Shown one piece after another: positions 10,101 through 21,764 of a stretch of DNA of 64,000 nt; the stretch's first letter is position 1, and each line of letters opens with the position of its first letter. Both the position numbers and the translations under genes were made by a program. Below the pieces are notes generated by a model. The model worked only from the letters and a program-made list of their open reading frames with translations, ran no database searches and was not told the origin of the DNA. Source of the stretch: Macrostomum hystrix (taxonomy: Eukaryota; Platyhelminthes; Macrostomidae); assembly GCA_950097015.1 (NCBI GenBank), contig CATNEN010000039.1, positions 14,912,501 through 14,976,500 on the forward strand, in the 5' to 3' direction.

Positions 10101-11690
10101 TGGTTGCCATGGCAACGAAAAAGTGACTTTTTTGAGACCCGTCGAAATCTTGAATCTCAAAAAATAAGGATTTACAATATAGAGTAAAAAATTGATTGAA
10201 CCTAACTTTTTGCGAATTTTCGGACCTACAAGACACTGATTGGTTATTTTCCGCTAAATGCTTACCTTGACAGCTGTTATTCTGTAAAAGTGTGGTTTTC
10301 AAATGTCGAAAAATGTGCATTTTTCCAACTTTCAACTTTCATCATACTAACGATGGCACCTGGGACTGTTACATGACGCACGACTTTAAACAAGATACTC
10401 GCTTTAACTGTACATTCGCACCTGTTAATAACATTCGAATATTCGACGGGTAGGTATTCGTATAGCGCTTCAAGTTTTATGTCTCTTCTTCACTTGTAGT
10501 TTTCCTATAGTTTGTCTAGCGGTTTATTGCAGTCTAAAAGTCTTGACGGCTATAACTCCTACGACTATCGATACTCAGTATACCGGTTGGTCGTAGTGAT
10601 CTCTCTAGATCGTTATCGCTGATTCTACTTAAGAAAGAACGCAAAAACTGATTTTCTAGTAAGTTTATCTAAACGGAGCTCAAAGTGAGTCTCTAACTAA
10701 CTCGCGCGGCGAATCTTTTTCCGCGCTCCGCACCGATATATATAGTGTCTTTGAAACCCCTCGATCCGAGGGGGAGATAATACCATAGCAACAGTACGCA
10801 TGAGAATTGGGGGTGAGTGAGGTCGCAGCCTCGAGTCTAGTACAGTTATTATCATTAAACTAGTTGGTTGGCAGGCACGCCAACCCCTTTTCTTTCATCG
10901 ATCCCGCTTTCTTGTGCGGTCTCGGCCTCCTCCCGATCTCGTTCCCGATCGGGTCCGGGCGGCTCCAGTTTCGGCTGGGTTGGGTCGATGCAGGCAGCTG
11001 CAGGTCGGGACAGGCCGGGTTGATTCCGGGAGCTCCACGTCAGCACAGCTGCGTTCCGGTCTCGGGCCATTCCACGTCAGCACAGCTGCGGATCCGGTCT
11101 CCAGCAGCTCCACGTCGGCACAGCTGCTGTCCTGCCGAACCGGGCCTGCGCTGAAATGAATAGTTGATCTCTGGGGGCGGATTTTGTCTAATCATTCTCC
11201 TTTCGGTTGCTCGTACTTTCTGCTGTTGCTATTTTTGGCTTTTGCTTCCTACTAACGCCCACTTAAATTCCATTCAGATTTCTAAGTCTTATAATTCGAA
11301 CCAAATAGAGGAAATTGAAACTTGTTGCGAGACTCCAAAAAGTACATGAATGCGGTAATTTAGGTAAGATCTACATGTTTATAATATACACTTTGAGCCG
11401 TATTCGTGTGCGTGCGTGCGTGCGTGTAATTGATTTTTTCGAGAATGCCTGGACACAATTTTTTTAATTCCTGCTTTGTTTAATCAGAATTTTTCGGGAT
11501 CGCTGCACATATTTTAATTTGCTTCACTTGCAGGGGACGTTAGTCTATTAAGCCAAAAAACTTCTTTTTTAGTGCTTCAGATAGGCCAGGACATTGTGGG
11601 TCATTTGCTTGACTGCCGATTTTGTTCCATTGTATGAGAGCGTCGTTAGGATCAGAGCCAGTTTTGTCAACGTGCATACCACTTCCAATT
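7176..11690. other. No recognisable gene; mixed unique and GC-rich sequence
   Basis: I found no convincing coding region. 8600-9060 is GC-rich with short open frames that lack any domain-like pattern. 10739-10750 has a TATA-like run (GATATATATAG) upstream of a G-rich purine segment, which could belong to an LTR, but no matching second copy was found. 10980-11150 contains three to four loose copies of AGCTCCACGTCAGCACAGCTGC about 45-55 bp apart. 11406-11427 is a short GCGT/TG simple repeat. Confidence 0.5.
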
Positions 11691-11699
11691 TTAATGATT

Positions 11700-12835
11700 T
11701 TATTATAATTATTATTATTATTATTAAAACGCGCACGCCATCTATGGGTGCTGATTTTTTTTATATATATTTTTTAACAACAAATTTAAATGAACAACGA
11801 AAAGCAACATAAAAAGCGAAGTTTAGTAGGAATCAAATATCGAGCTGGGAAGGGAAAGCAAAGGTATTAAAAATAAGAGCAGTAAAAACACAAGGGACGC
11901 CAGGGATAAAACAAAATATGAAATATCTATTGTTGAATGCTAGTAAGATCTCGTAGTCTCAGGGCAGCTGTTCCCTTATTTTAGATATTTCTATGATGTA
12001 TTTTGCTAAAGCTTCAGCGGTTTCCCTATCGTCTTGAGCCATTATGTAGTTAGATTTCTCTTCTGCTGGTAAGGATATGAAATTGGGGGTTTTCCCAGAA
12101 ATTTCCGTCTCAAATTTCGAACGTGCTCCGCAAACTTATTCCAAGTGCACTTAAAAAGGAAGTGGACCTCGTTTTCAACTTCTGTTTTGCACTTACTACA
12201 TAATCTATTCTCATACGGAATTTTCGGTCTCGCAGTTCGCAATGTTTCGCAAGCTAGCTTATGGTTTCCTAGTCTAAACGAGGCTATGGTACGTCTCAAC
12301 TCCGGGTTGTATATTTGTTGTAAATATTTTTCGGCTGAATAATATTGCTTGAAGGAGTAATAGAAGTGACTTAGCTTGCTTGATTTCTGTGTCCTTTGTC
12401 TCCAATGGGTATCGAACTGAGAAACGAAATTTTTCCTGTGGTTTCCAATTGCTTTTGCGGAACTAATGCCTCTGCAGTTCAGCATAACGTCATTGTTGGT
12501 CTTTGCTTTGATTCCAACATCACTGTATGTTGGGTCCGCCAATAAGTTGGAAATTATGGAGTCCGGCCGGCTTGTTATGGAGGCCCAGTACGAAATGCTT
12601 CTTTTCTGGATGTTGTATAATAAAGGCAATCTGCCTAACTCCGAGCGGGCCCTGTTGCCATCCGTATTTTGGCTGACTTGTAGTATGGCTTTACAGCACC
12701 TGATGTTTACTCTTTCAAAAAGACAGCGGTCCCAAGGACCCAGGTTCCACGAGACAAAAGCCCCCCAGGCCTCAGAGGCGTACAGAGCTATGCTTTCTAT
12801 CATTGCTGTGCAGTACAGCATGAGCTGATTGTATC
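11700..12835 (-). mobile_element. LINE 3' end, 5' truncated
   Basis: The minus-strand open frame 12042-12821 encodes the C-terminal part of a non-LTR retrotransposon reverse transcriptase. It carries the post-RT region (ALYASEAWGAF, LGRLPLLYNIQKR) and a terminal zinc-knuckle-like motif LCSKCKTEVENEVHFLFKC. The RT catalytic core is missing, so the copy is 5' truncated near 12835. About 330 bp of 3' UTR follow, ending in an AT-rich run with (AAT)n on the minus strand at 11700-11727. Target-site duplications were not identified. Confidence 0.7.
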
Positions 12836-13096
12836 TGCATCTGCATCAATGATTGCATCAGGGCCAGTTTTGCTAAAAGTGAGTACACGGATAAAAATTT
12901 CAATGTGTCAAATGTACATAGCTGTGTCAACCCCACTACTGGCAAGACAGTCAGTGCGAATTCATAAATAGATTACATCACAGCTTCACAGAAGCATAGC
13001 AGACTTCAACTCAACGATATATTGCTCACATCTAGCGATATATTACTACAACATAACTAAATCATCAAACCTTGTCTCGATTTTAATAAAGAAAAG

Positions 13097-13395
13097 TGTC
13101 CAATAGTGTTTTAAATGTGTCTAACAGTTTTCTAAAAGTTTTTAACAGTATTCTAAATGTGTTTAAAAGGTTTCTAAAAGTGTTTAATAGTATTCTAAAT
13201 GGTTTTAACCGTTTTCTAAAAGTGTTTAACGGTTTTCTAAATGTGTTTACCAGTTTTTTAAACGTGTTCACCAGTATTCTAAATGTGTTTAACAGTTTTC
13301 TAAAAGTGATTAACAGTTTTCTAAAAGTGTTTAACATTTTTTCATATGTGTCCAAAAGTTTTCTAAAAGTGTCAAATAATTACCACTTTTTTAAT
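13097..13395. repeat. 21-bp array (family D), copy 1
   Basis: The unit is TTTTCTAAAAGTGTTTAACAG with many variants, about 14 copies. A short copy of the same family is at 20683-20755. In both places it is the first member of the ordered satellite block. Confidence 0.9.
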
Positions 13396-13439
13396 GCGTT
13401 TTTTAGTTTTTAAATATGTTGAACGGTTAATAATTGTTA

Positions 13440-14475
13440 TTTGCTGCTGAGGGGACATTAGTTCTCTGCTGCTGGGGGGGAATTAGTTCTCTGCTGCTGG
13501 GGGGGGGAATGAGTTCTCTGCTGCTGGGGGGGAATTAGTTCTTTGCTGCTGGGGGGAATTAGTTCTTTGCTGCTGGGGGGGAATTAGTTCTCTGCTGCTG
13601 GGGGGAATTAGTTCTCTGCTGCTGGGGGGAATTAGTTCTCTGCTGCTGGGGGGAATTAGTTCTCTGCTGCTGGGGGGAATTAGTTCTTTGCTGCTGGGGG
13701 GGAATTACTTCTTTGCTGCTGGGGGGGAATTAGTTCTCTGCTGCTGGGGGGAATTAGTTCTCTGCTGCTGGGGGGAATTAGTTCTCTGCTGCTGGGGGGG
13801 AATTAGTTCTCTGCTGCTGGGGGGGGATGAGTTCTCTGCTGCTGGGGGGGAATTAGTTCTCTGCTGCTGGGGGGGGAATTAGTTCTCTGCTGCTGGGGGG
13901 AATTAGTTCTCTGCTGCTGGGGGGGATGAGTTCTCTGCTGCTGGGGGGAATTAGTTCTCTGCTGCTGGGGGGAATTAGTTCTCTGCTGCTGGGGGGAATG
14001 AGTTCTCTGCTGCTGGGGGGAATTAGTTCTCTGCTGCTGGGGGGAATTAGTTCTCTGCTGCTGGGGGGGAATGAGTTCTCTGCTGCTGGGGGGAATGAGT
14101 TCTTTGCTGCTGGGGGGAATGAGTTCTTTGCTGCTGGGGGGGGGAATGAATTCTCTGCTGCTGGGGGGAATGAGTTCTTTGCTGCTGGGGGGGAATTAGT
14201 TCTCTGCTGCTGGGGGGAATGAGTTCTCTGCTGCTGGGGGGAATTAGTTCTCTGCTGCTGGGGTGGGGATTAGTTCTCTGCTACTGGGGAGACACTAGTT
14301 TTTTACTGCTGAGGGGGAATTAGTTCTTTGCTGCTGGGGGGGAATTAGTTCTCTGCTGCTGGGGGGGGGAATGAGTTCTCTGCTGCTGGGGGGAATGAGT
14401 TCTTTGCTGCTGGGGGGAATTAGTTCTCTGCAGCTGGGGAGACACTGGTTTTTTACTGCTGAGGGGATAGTATTC
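13440..14475. repeat. About 24-27-bp G-run array (family A), copy 1
   Basis: About 40 copies of AATTAGTTCTCTGCTGCTGG followed by a run of 4-9 G. The G run varies in length from unit to unit, so the period drifts between 24 and 27 bp. AATGAG and TTCTTTG variants are interspersed. The last units (14280-14470) are degenerate (GGGGAGACACTAG). Confidence 0.97.
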
Positions 14476-14676
14476 ACATGTACCTCAGTAGCATTAAGAT
14501 GAGTTGTATCAAACGTAAGCTACTCGTGTAATTTTGCCCCAATGGGGCTCTTGGTGTACAGACCGGATGTCTCAGAATGTATTCAACCTCAGACTGACTA
14601 TTTTTGTATTTTTTGTTTGCTTTCAGATGTGTTTTGTCCTTCTGCATTACACATTATTTTTGTCTGACCAGTAGCC

Positions 14677-14783
14677 GATGTGTAGGCACTAGGAATAGGT
14701 TGGGCTAGGCTAGGCGAAGTGTCCCTGGTTCGACTCTGCACTGTGTCAAATCATTTAAACTAATTGTCAGTCAGTAGTGATGG
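14677..14783. repeat. Block spacer S, copy 1
   Basis: This non-tandem segment begins GTGTAGGCACTAGGAATAGG, contains GGCTAGGCTAGG and GGTTCGACTCTGCACTG, and ends CAGTCAGTAGTGAT. It recurs at 22889-22991 in the same position relative to the following B and C arrays. The GGTTCGA core resembles a pol III B box, but no clear A box was seen. Confidence 0.75.
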
Positions 14784-14859
14784 ATGCAAAGCGATAATTT
14801 TTTATTCGATTTTGAAAATAAAAGGAAAACATAAAATCCACTTTTGCATGGCAAAACCA

Positions 14860-15390
14860 GAGTCTCAATCATGGCAAACGAGAGTTTGATTCATGGCTAA
14901 ACCAGAGTTTCAATCATGGCTAAACCAGAGTATCAATCATGGCTAAACCAGAGTATCAATCATGGCTAAACCAGAGTATCAATCATGGCTAAACCAGAGT
15001 ATCAATCATGGCTAAACCAGAGTTTCAATCATGGCTAAACCAGAGTATCAATCATGGCTAAACCAGAGTTTCAATCATGGCTAAACCAGAGTATCAATCA
15101 TGGCTAAACCAGATTTTCAATCATGGCTAAACCAGAGTATCAATCATGGCTAAACCAGAGTTTCAATCATGGCTAAACCAGAGTATCAATCATGGCTAAA
15201 CCAGAGTTTCAATCATGGCTAAACCAGAGTATCAATCATGGCTAAACCAGAGTTTCAATCATGGCTAAACCAGAGTTTCAATCATGGCTAAACCAGAGTT
15301 TCAATCATGGCTAAACCAGAGTTTCAATCATGGCTAAACCAGAGTTTCAATCATGGCTAAACCAGAGTTTGAATCATGGCTAAACCATCT
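14860..15390. repeat. 23-bp array (family B), copy 1
   Basis: About 22 copies of GAGTTTCAATCATGGCTAAA plus CCA, alternating TTTC and TATC variants. Short relatives are at 21765-21860 and 23045-23235. Confidence 0.97.
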
Positions 15391-15399
15391 GAATCAGCT

Positions 15400-16062
15400 G
15401 ATAAACTGGGGGATCATTGTAAACTGGGGGATCATTGTCAACTGGGGGATCATTGTCAACTGTGTGATTATCATCAACTAGGGGACCATCATCAACTGGG
15501 GGATCATTGTTAATTGGGGATCATCATCAAGTGGGGGATCATTGTCAACTAGGGGAACATTGTCAACTGGGGATAATTGTCAACTTGGGATAATTGTCAA
15601 CTTGGGATAATTGTGAACTGGAGGATTATTGTCAACTGAGGGAACATTGTCAACCGGGGATCATTGTAAACTGGGGGATCAATGTCAACTGGGGGATCAT
15701 TGTAAACTGGGGGATCAATGTCAACTGGGGGATCATTTTCAACTGGGGGATCGTTGTCAAGTGGGGGTTCATTGTTAACTGGGGGTTCATTGTCAACTGG
15801 GGGATCATTGTCAACTGGGGGATCATTGTCAACTGGGGGATCATTGTCAACTGTGTGATCATCATCAACTGGGGGATCATTGTCAACTAGGGGAATATTG
15901 TCAACTGGGGATCATCATCAATGGGGAGTCATCATTATCTGGGGGATCATTGTCAACTGGGGGATCATTGTCAACTGGGTGATCATCATCAATTGGGGAA
16001 TCATTGTCGACTGGGGGATCATCATCAACTGGGGCATCATTGTCAACTGGGTGATCATTGTA
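15400..16062. repeat. 18-bp array (family C), copy 1
   Basis: About 36 copies of GATCATTGTCAACTGGGG with GATCATCATCAACTGGGG variants. The 18-bp period keeps open frames in both strands, which are not genes. It ends in the tail segment GTAGCTTAAAAAAGCTG. Confidence 0.97.
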
Positions 16063-16155
16063 GCTTAAAAAAGCTGAAAATACAGCTGCTAAAAAGTATA
16101 TATAAGATGAATTAAAAATATTTCTGCTCCCCGAAGGGGGGCAAAACATGCTAGT
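16063..16155. repeat. Block tail T, copy 1
   Basis: The tail contains TACAGCTGCTAAAAAGTATA, then ATTTCTGCTCCCCGAAGG and GGGGCAAAACATGCTAGT. Related tails are at 22738-22816 and 23398-23462, always after the C array. The GGGGGGCAAAAC-TGCTAGT part recurs at 23670-23693. 16156-17452 shows no gene; a 32-bp direct repeat (TACCACTTGGCATGCTCTGC onward) occurs at 17262 and 17338. Confidence 0.75.
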
Positions 16156-17452
16156 ACATTGCTAAAGTCGAAAAACGTGATTTAGGCTATTTTTATGCAT
16201 TTTTCATGATACCAATGTACAAAAATTAAGAAACGAGCTGACATGCTAGGAAAATCTGAATTTTTAGGCAAGGTGCACAACTAAATTGCGCACAATATGT
16301 ATATCTTGAAATTTTGTCTTAGTTTATTGAAGTCGTTGTCGGTACAGAAATGTACTTTAACGACAGTATGGGGGGCTTGCATATCAAACATACTTTTTAG
16401 CCTGTAACTTTTGAGCGGATTACCGGAGCGCGGCGTGCTTGGTGTCATTGAACTACATTTTGATTTACTTTTATTTGAGTGTATGTTCGCTGTCATTGCA
16501 CGATGTTTTGTACACCTCAGGCCAGGTCACCTGACTTGCTGGAAATGAAATAATGACTTTGTACCTATACTTAGGATAGGGGAAGCATAAGAATAAGCCA
16601 AAATTTGTACTTATTAGAAACAACTATAGATGACTACTCTCAGAAAAAGTGACATTCACGTCTGTCAGTTGCAAAATTTTGTTATAATCGACTGTAAAAA
16701 TCAAAAAACGTGATTTTGTGCAAAAAGCAACCGTAAATGAGCACACATAGGGCGGAAAATCTATTAATTTTCGCTGTGAGGTTCTTAGCTTCCAAGAGCA
16801 TTATTGTGCCCAGTAAACACGTACAGAAGACTGCCATCTTCGTTAGTGTGCGAAAATTCGTATTTTGACTCTATTAACATTTACCAAATTACGAGGTTCC
16901 AGTACTATGCGTTTATTTGATATTTCATGCTGCCATTTATTAACGCTGCTACGCCTGGCTTTCCGTGTGGTGTCAATAAATAGCATTTAGCAAGTGCTTT
17001 AAGATGACATCATGCGCATTGCGTTGCGTAAAAGTGTGGGTCCACAGTTTCGTAATAAGTTAAAGAGACCTGATTTCGCAAAAATCTTTAAAAGAAAAAA
17101 TACCAAATAGGTAACTAAAACGCCTTCTGAGACAAAATAAAAAATGCACTAGAAAGTGTCTATTTTGTAATGCAAAAAGTCTTGCGTCCTGCAAAAATCT
17201 GCTATGGCGACTTTTTGGAGCCACTAGCCTACTGACCCTTTTCTGCCTCACTCCTCTACTTTACCACTTGGCATGCTCTGCTGGCCATAGACGTTTGCCC
17301 ACCCCCACTGTTCTGTCTGTCACACTTCCTAGTCTTACCACTTGGCATGCTCTGCTGGCCATAGATTATATGCGCTGATAGGCGACCAAACCGCCAAAAA
17401 TTCGATAGAGTCATCGCAAAATTAAACACGAAGCTTATCCAAACCGACGGAG

Positions 17453-19195
17453 ATGGCTACCAACATGAATGCTCCAAGGAGAGAGAGACGACAGGCTGCA
17501 AAGCAGGCACTTCGCCGTTTGGGCTTGGACAGCAGCGATTCAAGCGAAAGCGACTCCTACTACACGGCTGAGAGTGATGAAAGGACGGATGAAGAGGACA
17601 ATCCAGTTCAGGCTGAAGAAATGCCGGAGGCGTTCGACGAATGGAGAGAAGTCACCGTTGAGGATGATCAACGGGCTTATGTCGTCCCGGAATTTCTTGG
17701 TGTTCAAGGAGTCAACCCACTGTTTCCTGTGCCCGAGGATATCGAAAACGGTTGGGACACGATTCTCAGTCAATTTCTACATGACCACCTGCTGCACCAG
17801 CTTTGCGAATGGACTAACAAGAGAGTTGAGCAAGAGGTTGACAAGTTTCATGAGGAACACGATGGAGAGGAATTGCCGTACGGTTTGAAGGCCTGTACCA
17901 TCTTTGAGATGAAGAAGGTCATTGGGATGCTGCTCTGCACTGGAGTCATCCAGAAACCAGAGGTGTCGTCCTACTGGTCCACCGATCCGTTGTACTTTCA
18001 TCCCTTCATTCATGACAAGGCGTGTCTTCCTCGAGCTCGCTTCCAGCAGATCATATCGTGGCTGCGTTGCTATGACTGCCTGCACTTTGACGCCGCTGAT
18101 CCCCTGTGCAAGATCCGGCCATTTCTCGAGGCTGTACAGAGGATCTGCAAGAACTGCTACTTACCGACACGGGACGTTGCGATCGATGAGGCGTTGCTAC
18201 TGTACAAGGGACGCTTGCACTTCAAGCAATACATGCCGAATAAACGGGCCAAGTTTGGCATCAAGCTGTACTGCTTGGCGGAGTCAACCACAGGATACAT
18301 GTGGAACTTCCTCGTCCATTCAACGGCGGGTGCGAACAACCAGTTTGGAAATGACGTGCCGCAACTGTCACTGAGTGAGCGAATTGTTATCGAGCTCAGT
18401 CGTGACATCCTCGATCTCGGCTACAGGATCTTTTGTGACAGTTGGTTTTCATCAGTCCGACTGTCTGAGCATCTGCTGACCAGGAGCACAGCGCTAACAG
18501 GTACAATTCGCAAGGATCGAGGGATCCCGCAGATTCTGCGCGACCTGCCGCTACAGCCGCTCAGTCACTCGTTTGCCAGGAGCGGGGATGTGCTCGTCAT
18601 GAAGATTGTCGACAGGAGGAGCTCTGGAATAAAGACTGTTTACCTGGTTGATTCGGCCTCTACTGCAGGCTGCACACAGGTCAGGAGAGTACTGCGAGGT
18701 GGAGAGGAACAGCAGGTATTGAAGCCGAACTCTGTGCTGGAGTACAACCAACGCATGGGTGGTGTCGATCGCATGGATGCTGCTGCTCAGACCTACAGTG
18801 CTTGTCGCAAGACTCACAAATGGTTTGTAAAGTTGAGCGTGTTTTTGCTGCAACAGCTGGTGAGAAACTCATGGCTCATTTACAAACACCTGGGAGGCTC
18901 GCAAACGTTTCTGGCTTACACAGAGCGCTGCATCAAGCACCTGATATTGAGCAGTGGAGATGGAAGAGTGAGAGTACATCGTCGTGCACTGTGCCACCAA
19001 GTAGGTGATGCCGACATCCACCATCGTCCCCAAAGGCTGCCACCGACTGAAGCTCAGCAGCGTCCAGCCAAACGCTGCCGAGTCTGTTACCAACGTGGAC
19101 AGCAAAAGCGAACAGTTTTCTTTTGTGGCGGTTGCGATGGTCAGCCGGGTCTTTGCGTGGACCAGTGCTTTGCTGATCGGCATTCTGCCAACTGA
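17453..19195 (+). CDS. piggyBac-type transposase (PGBD-like), full length
   Basis: A single open frame of 580 aa, the usual length for piggyBac transposases. It has an acidic N-terminus (residues 25-60), then the DDE_Tnp_1_7 region. The catalytic acidic residues are visible: D245 in IDEALLLYKGR, D329 in RIFCDSWFSS, and D439/D442 in YNQRMGGVDRMD. The C-terminus carries the cysteine-rich zinc-binding domain (C542, C545, C558, C561, C568, C572, H576). The frame is intact, so it is either a recent element or a domesticated gene. I could not find TTAA-flanked terminal inverted repeats by eye on either side. It acts in the nucleus as a cut-and-paste transposase. The start at 17453 (ATGGCTACC) is the first ATG in frame; ATG at 17465 is an alternative. 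Confidence 0.92.
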   Translation: MATNMNAPRRERRQAAKQALRRLGLDSSDSSESDSYYTAESDERTDEEDNPVQAEEMPEAFDEWREVTVEDDQRAYVVPEFLGVQGVNPLFPVPEDIENGWDTILSQFLHDHLLHQLCEWTNKRVEQEVDKFHEEHDGEELPYGLKACTIFEMKKVIGMLLCTGVIQKPEVSSYWSTDPLYFHPFIHDKACLPRARFQQIISWLRCYDCLHFDAADPLCKIRPFLEAVQRICKNCYLPTRDVAIDEALLLYKGRLHFKQYMPNKRAKFGIKLYCLAESTTGYMWNFLVHSTAGANNQFGNDVPQLSLSERIVIELSRDILDLGYRIFCDSWFSSVRLSEHLLTRSTALTGTIRKDRGIPQILRDLPLQPLSHSFARSGDVLVMKIVDRRSSGIKTVYLVDSASTAGCTQVRRVLRGGEEQQVLKPNSVLEYNQRMGGVDRMDAAAQTYSACRKTHKWFVKLSVFLLQQLVRNSWLIYKHLGGSQTFLAYTERCIKHLILSSGDGRVRVHRRALCHQVGDADIHHRPQRLPPTEAQQRPAKRCRVCYQRGQQKRTVFFCGGCDGQPGLCVDQCFADRHSAN

Positions 19196-20682
19196 CGCTA
19201 TTGACATTGGCCGTGCAGTACCGCAAATTAGCATTCACAGCTAACACGTATGATCTTATTCTGTGCTGAGCATAATCGTGCATTGCGTACCTGTTCCGTT
19301 AACTCGTTTCACATTGTTCCAAATATATATTTCTTTCGGATAAGTTACTATGATTCTTCTGGTTGGGCTGCGAGACCGTCTGAGACCGAGACCGAGACCG
19401 AGTGACTGAGACCGTCTTTTGGCAAAACCATAGACTAAAATTTGCAGTGGAAGTGTCGTGGAATGAGCCATGGCATGCATAGCATGCCACGGGAAATCAT
19501 AGGGTGGGAAAACGTGCGCATTTTTAAAGCCTTTGTTCCTTACTTTTCGAGTGTAAATTTTGAAAAAAGCCATTTATAAATTGTATAACAAAATATAATT
19601 AAAGAAAGAAATAATTTGCTTTAGAAAGTAAATTACAGTTATTTTTGTGGAATTACTGTGGAATTTCGATACACAGGCTAAATGCCTCAACCAAATTTGA
19701 TCGCGTTTTTTGCTAAACATGCCAAATTTTACTGGCATGAGACCTTGAAAATTTCGTTAGTCTGCTTTAATGCTAACAATATTAAATATTCGAAAAACGA
19801 GTTTTCCTATTGCTTTCAATAGGAGGCCAAACAAGGTTAAATTAGAATTGGGCCGGACACTGTCAGCTTTATTAGATTGCATCGGTGCTTTTTCACGCCC
19901 GCGCGTGCATTGGTATAGCACAGAACAGGGCCCGATACTCTCAATTGAATAGGATTGCGTCACTGCTTTTCGACCCGTACGTACGTTTATAAATTTGTCT
20001 CTTGGCTGATCGAGTGATTTGATTTGAATACGCAAAACGTACATAGCAGATTTCATGATTGGGCTTTTATGATGCTCAATGCTAGCGAGATCTCTCCTAC
20101 TCCTTTCTATCCATAAAACTGCAGCCTTTCTATTGTTAAACCTTGTCTCGACTTCGATCATTGTGCCGCTTTCTTTTCATCTAGCTGCGAAGTAAAGTAC
20201 TTTAATGCTATTGTAGAATGCAGGTAGAATTTCAGCATCGGTTTTGTTACTGCTTCTTTTTCTTCTAATCTTCTAAACATCAGCAGTTAAAAACGTGAGT
20301 TCCTATTTATTAGTATTTTTTGGGCATTTTTGGTTCGAGTATAAATAATAAGCGCTTTTGGTTAGCTACTGTCGAAGCAGATATTTGTAAGCTTTATTAT
20401 TCCTGTACTCGCTTTCAGAAAATAGTATTCGTTTTTCGAGTAAAGCAGCAAGTTTTATTCGATACTAAAACTTGGGAAATATTTTTTGTTCATAGCTGCA
20501 GGCGCTATCACAATTGAGAACTGCAAGAAAAAAATATTGAGCGCAGCTAAGAGCGTAAATTATTTCAAATTTTTCTATTTTTTGAGCATTGTTTTAAGCG
20601 TTATTCGATAAAAAAAATAGCTTATTTAATAATAATAATTATAAAACTTTATTCGACGAAAACTGATCGAAACCGTTTTCTA
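19196..20682. other. No gene seen between piggyBac gene and second satellite block
   Basis: The sequence is AT-rich with a small GAGACC simple repeat at 19376-19420. ATTAAATATTCGAAAAAC at 19784 recurs at 23501, so part of this stretch is a dispersed repeat shared with the end of the second block. Confidence 0.5.
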
Positions 20683-20760
20683 AAGTGCTCAACGATTTTC
20701 TAAATGTGTCCAACGATTTTCTAAATGTGTTTAACAGTTTTCTAAATGTATCTACCGTGC
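20683..20760. repeat. 21-bp array (family D), copy 2
   Basis: About four units of TTTTCTAAATGTGTYYAACR, matching the array at 13097-13395. Confidence 0.85.
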
Positions 20761-20764
20761 CACA

Positions 20765-21355
20765 TGTAACAGGAGATGTAACAGGATTTTTGGTTCTGCG
20801 TTTTGGTTATGGTTCTCCACCTTCTGCGTACCATCTTTGACTCTACTGCCTCCGACGTCCTGAAGATCGGCCTCTTCCGCTCAGCTGTCGATTCCGTCCT
20901 TGCATATGGCCTCGAAGCAGTGCCGATGACGCCTACCCGTGAGGCTGCCCTGGAGGCGTCTCACCGACACCTGCTGAGGTCGGCGCTTGGCATCCGCTAC
21001 CCTGAGACTGCGAGCAACGCCGAGCTGACCGCGAGAGCCCGTGTGCCCTCCTTCGCTCGTTCCCTGCAAAGGCGTCGGCAAATGCTGGCCGGCCACTGCC
21101 TGCGGGCTCATGCGAGGGGTGCGGGCCCGCCGCTCGCGACCCTTCTGCTCAACCCGCCCAGTGAAGGCCTTCGGCGTGGACAGGGCCGTCGCGTGACTCT
21201 ACTTGATTGCCTTTTAACTGACTTGCAGAGTCTTGGCTTCTCCCCTCAGGCTGCTGCCAGGGCTGACTCCCGCGTTTTTCGGCAGCGTGTGTTCGCTGCA
21301 GTTTTCTAACCTCCGCAGCGTCCGTTATTATTATTATTATTGTGTAACAGGAGAT
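20765..21355 (+). mobile_element. LINE 3' fragment with 13-bp target-site duplication
   Basis: The open frame to 21309 encodes the C-terminal region of a non-LTR reverse transcriptase protein (SAVDSVLAYGLEAVPMTP, LLRSALGIRYPETASNAEL). It is followed by a (TTA)n tail at 21325-21341. The insertion (20778-21342) is bracketed by TGTAACAGGAGAT at 20765-20777 and 21343-21355, a clean target-site duplication. The catalytic core is absent, so this is a typical 5'-truncated LINE insertion. It splits array D from array A in the second satellite block. It may belong to the same family as the LINE at 25.3 kb, but the regions do not overlap. Confidence 0.85.
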
Positions 21356-21521
21356 ATTTGTTGCCTTCTGGGCTGCGTAAAACGATGGACACATCGTTTC
21401 TATGCTATTCGGGGGCAATGGTTTCCTGTCAAAGAAAAAGGGCAAACATTTCTTGCTGCGAGTTTGGTAGCCTGCAAGTAGCCTCCATTCTGGTATTATG
21501 GAGGTTCTCTTCTGTTTGGAG

Positions 21522-21762
21522 AACATTAGTTCTCTGCTGCTGGGGGAATTAGTTCTCTGCTGCTGGGGGAATTAGTTCTCTGCTGCTGGGGAAATTAGTT
21601 CTCTGCTGCTGGGGGAATTAGTTCTCTGCTGCTGGGGGAATTAGTTCTCTGCTGCTGGGGGAATTAGATCTCTGCTGCTGGGGGAATTAGATCTCTGCTG
21701 CTGGGGGAATTAGTTCTCTGCTGCTGGGGGAATTAGTTCTCTGCTGCTGGGGGAATTAGCTC
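21522..21762. repeat. G-run array (family A), copy 2
   Basis: About ten copies of TTCTCTGCTGCTGGGGGAATTAG (23 bp), a shorter-G version of the array at 13440-14475. Confidence 0.95.
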
Positions 21763-21764
21763 TC

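Noticed and set aside
10739-10860. Possible solo LTR with TATA box
   Set aside because: No matching second copy, no clear TG...CA pair and no target duplication could be found.
14720-14740. Pol III B box in spacer S, suggesting a SINE
   Set aside because: GGTTCGACTCTG fits loosely, but no A box at the proper distance and no A-rich or simple tail were found.
15594-16149. Plus and minus frames across the 18-bp C arrays (NWGIIV and STGGSL peptides), also at 22246-22740
   Set aside because: Artefacts of an 18-bp satellite without any non-repetitive coding flank.
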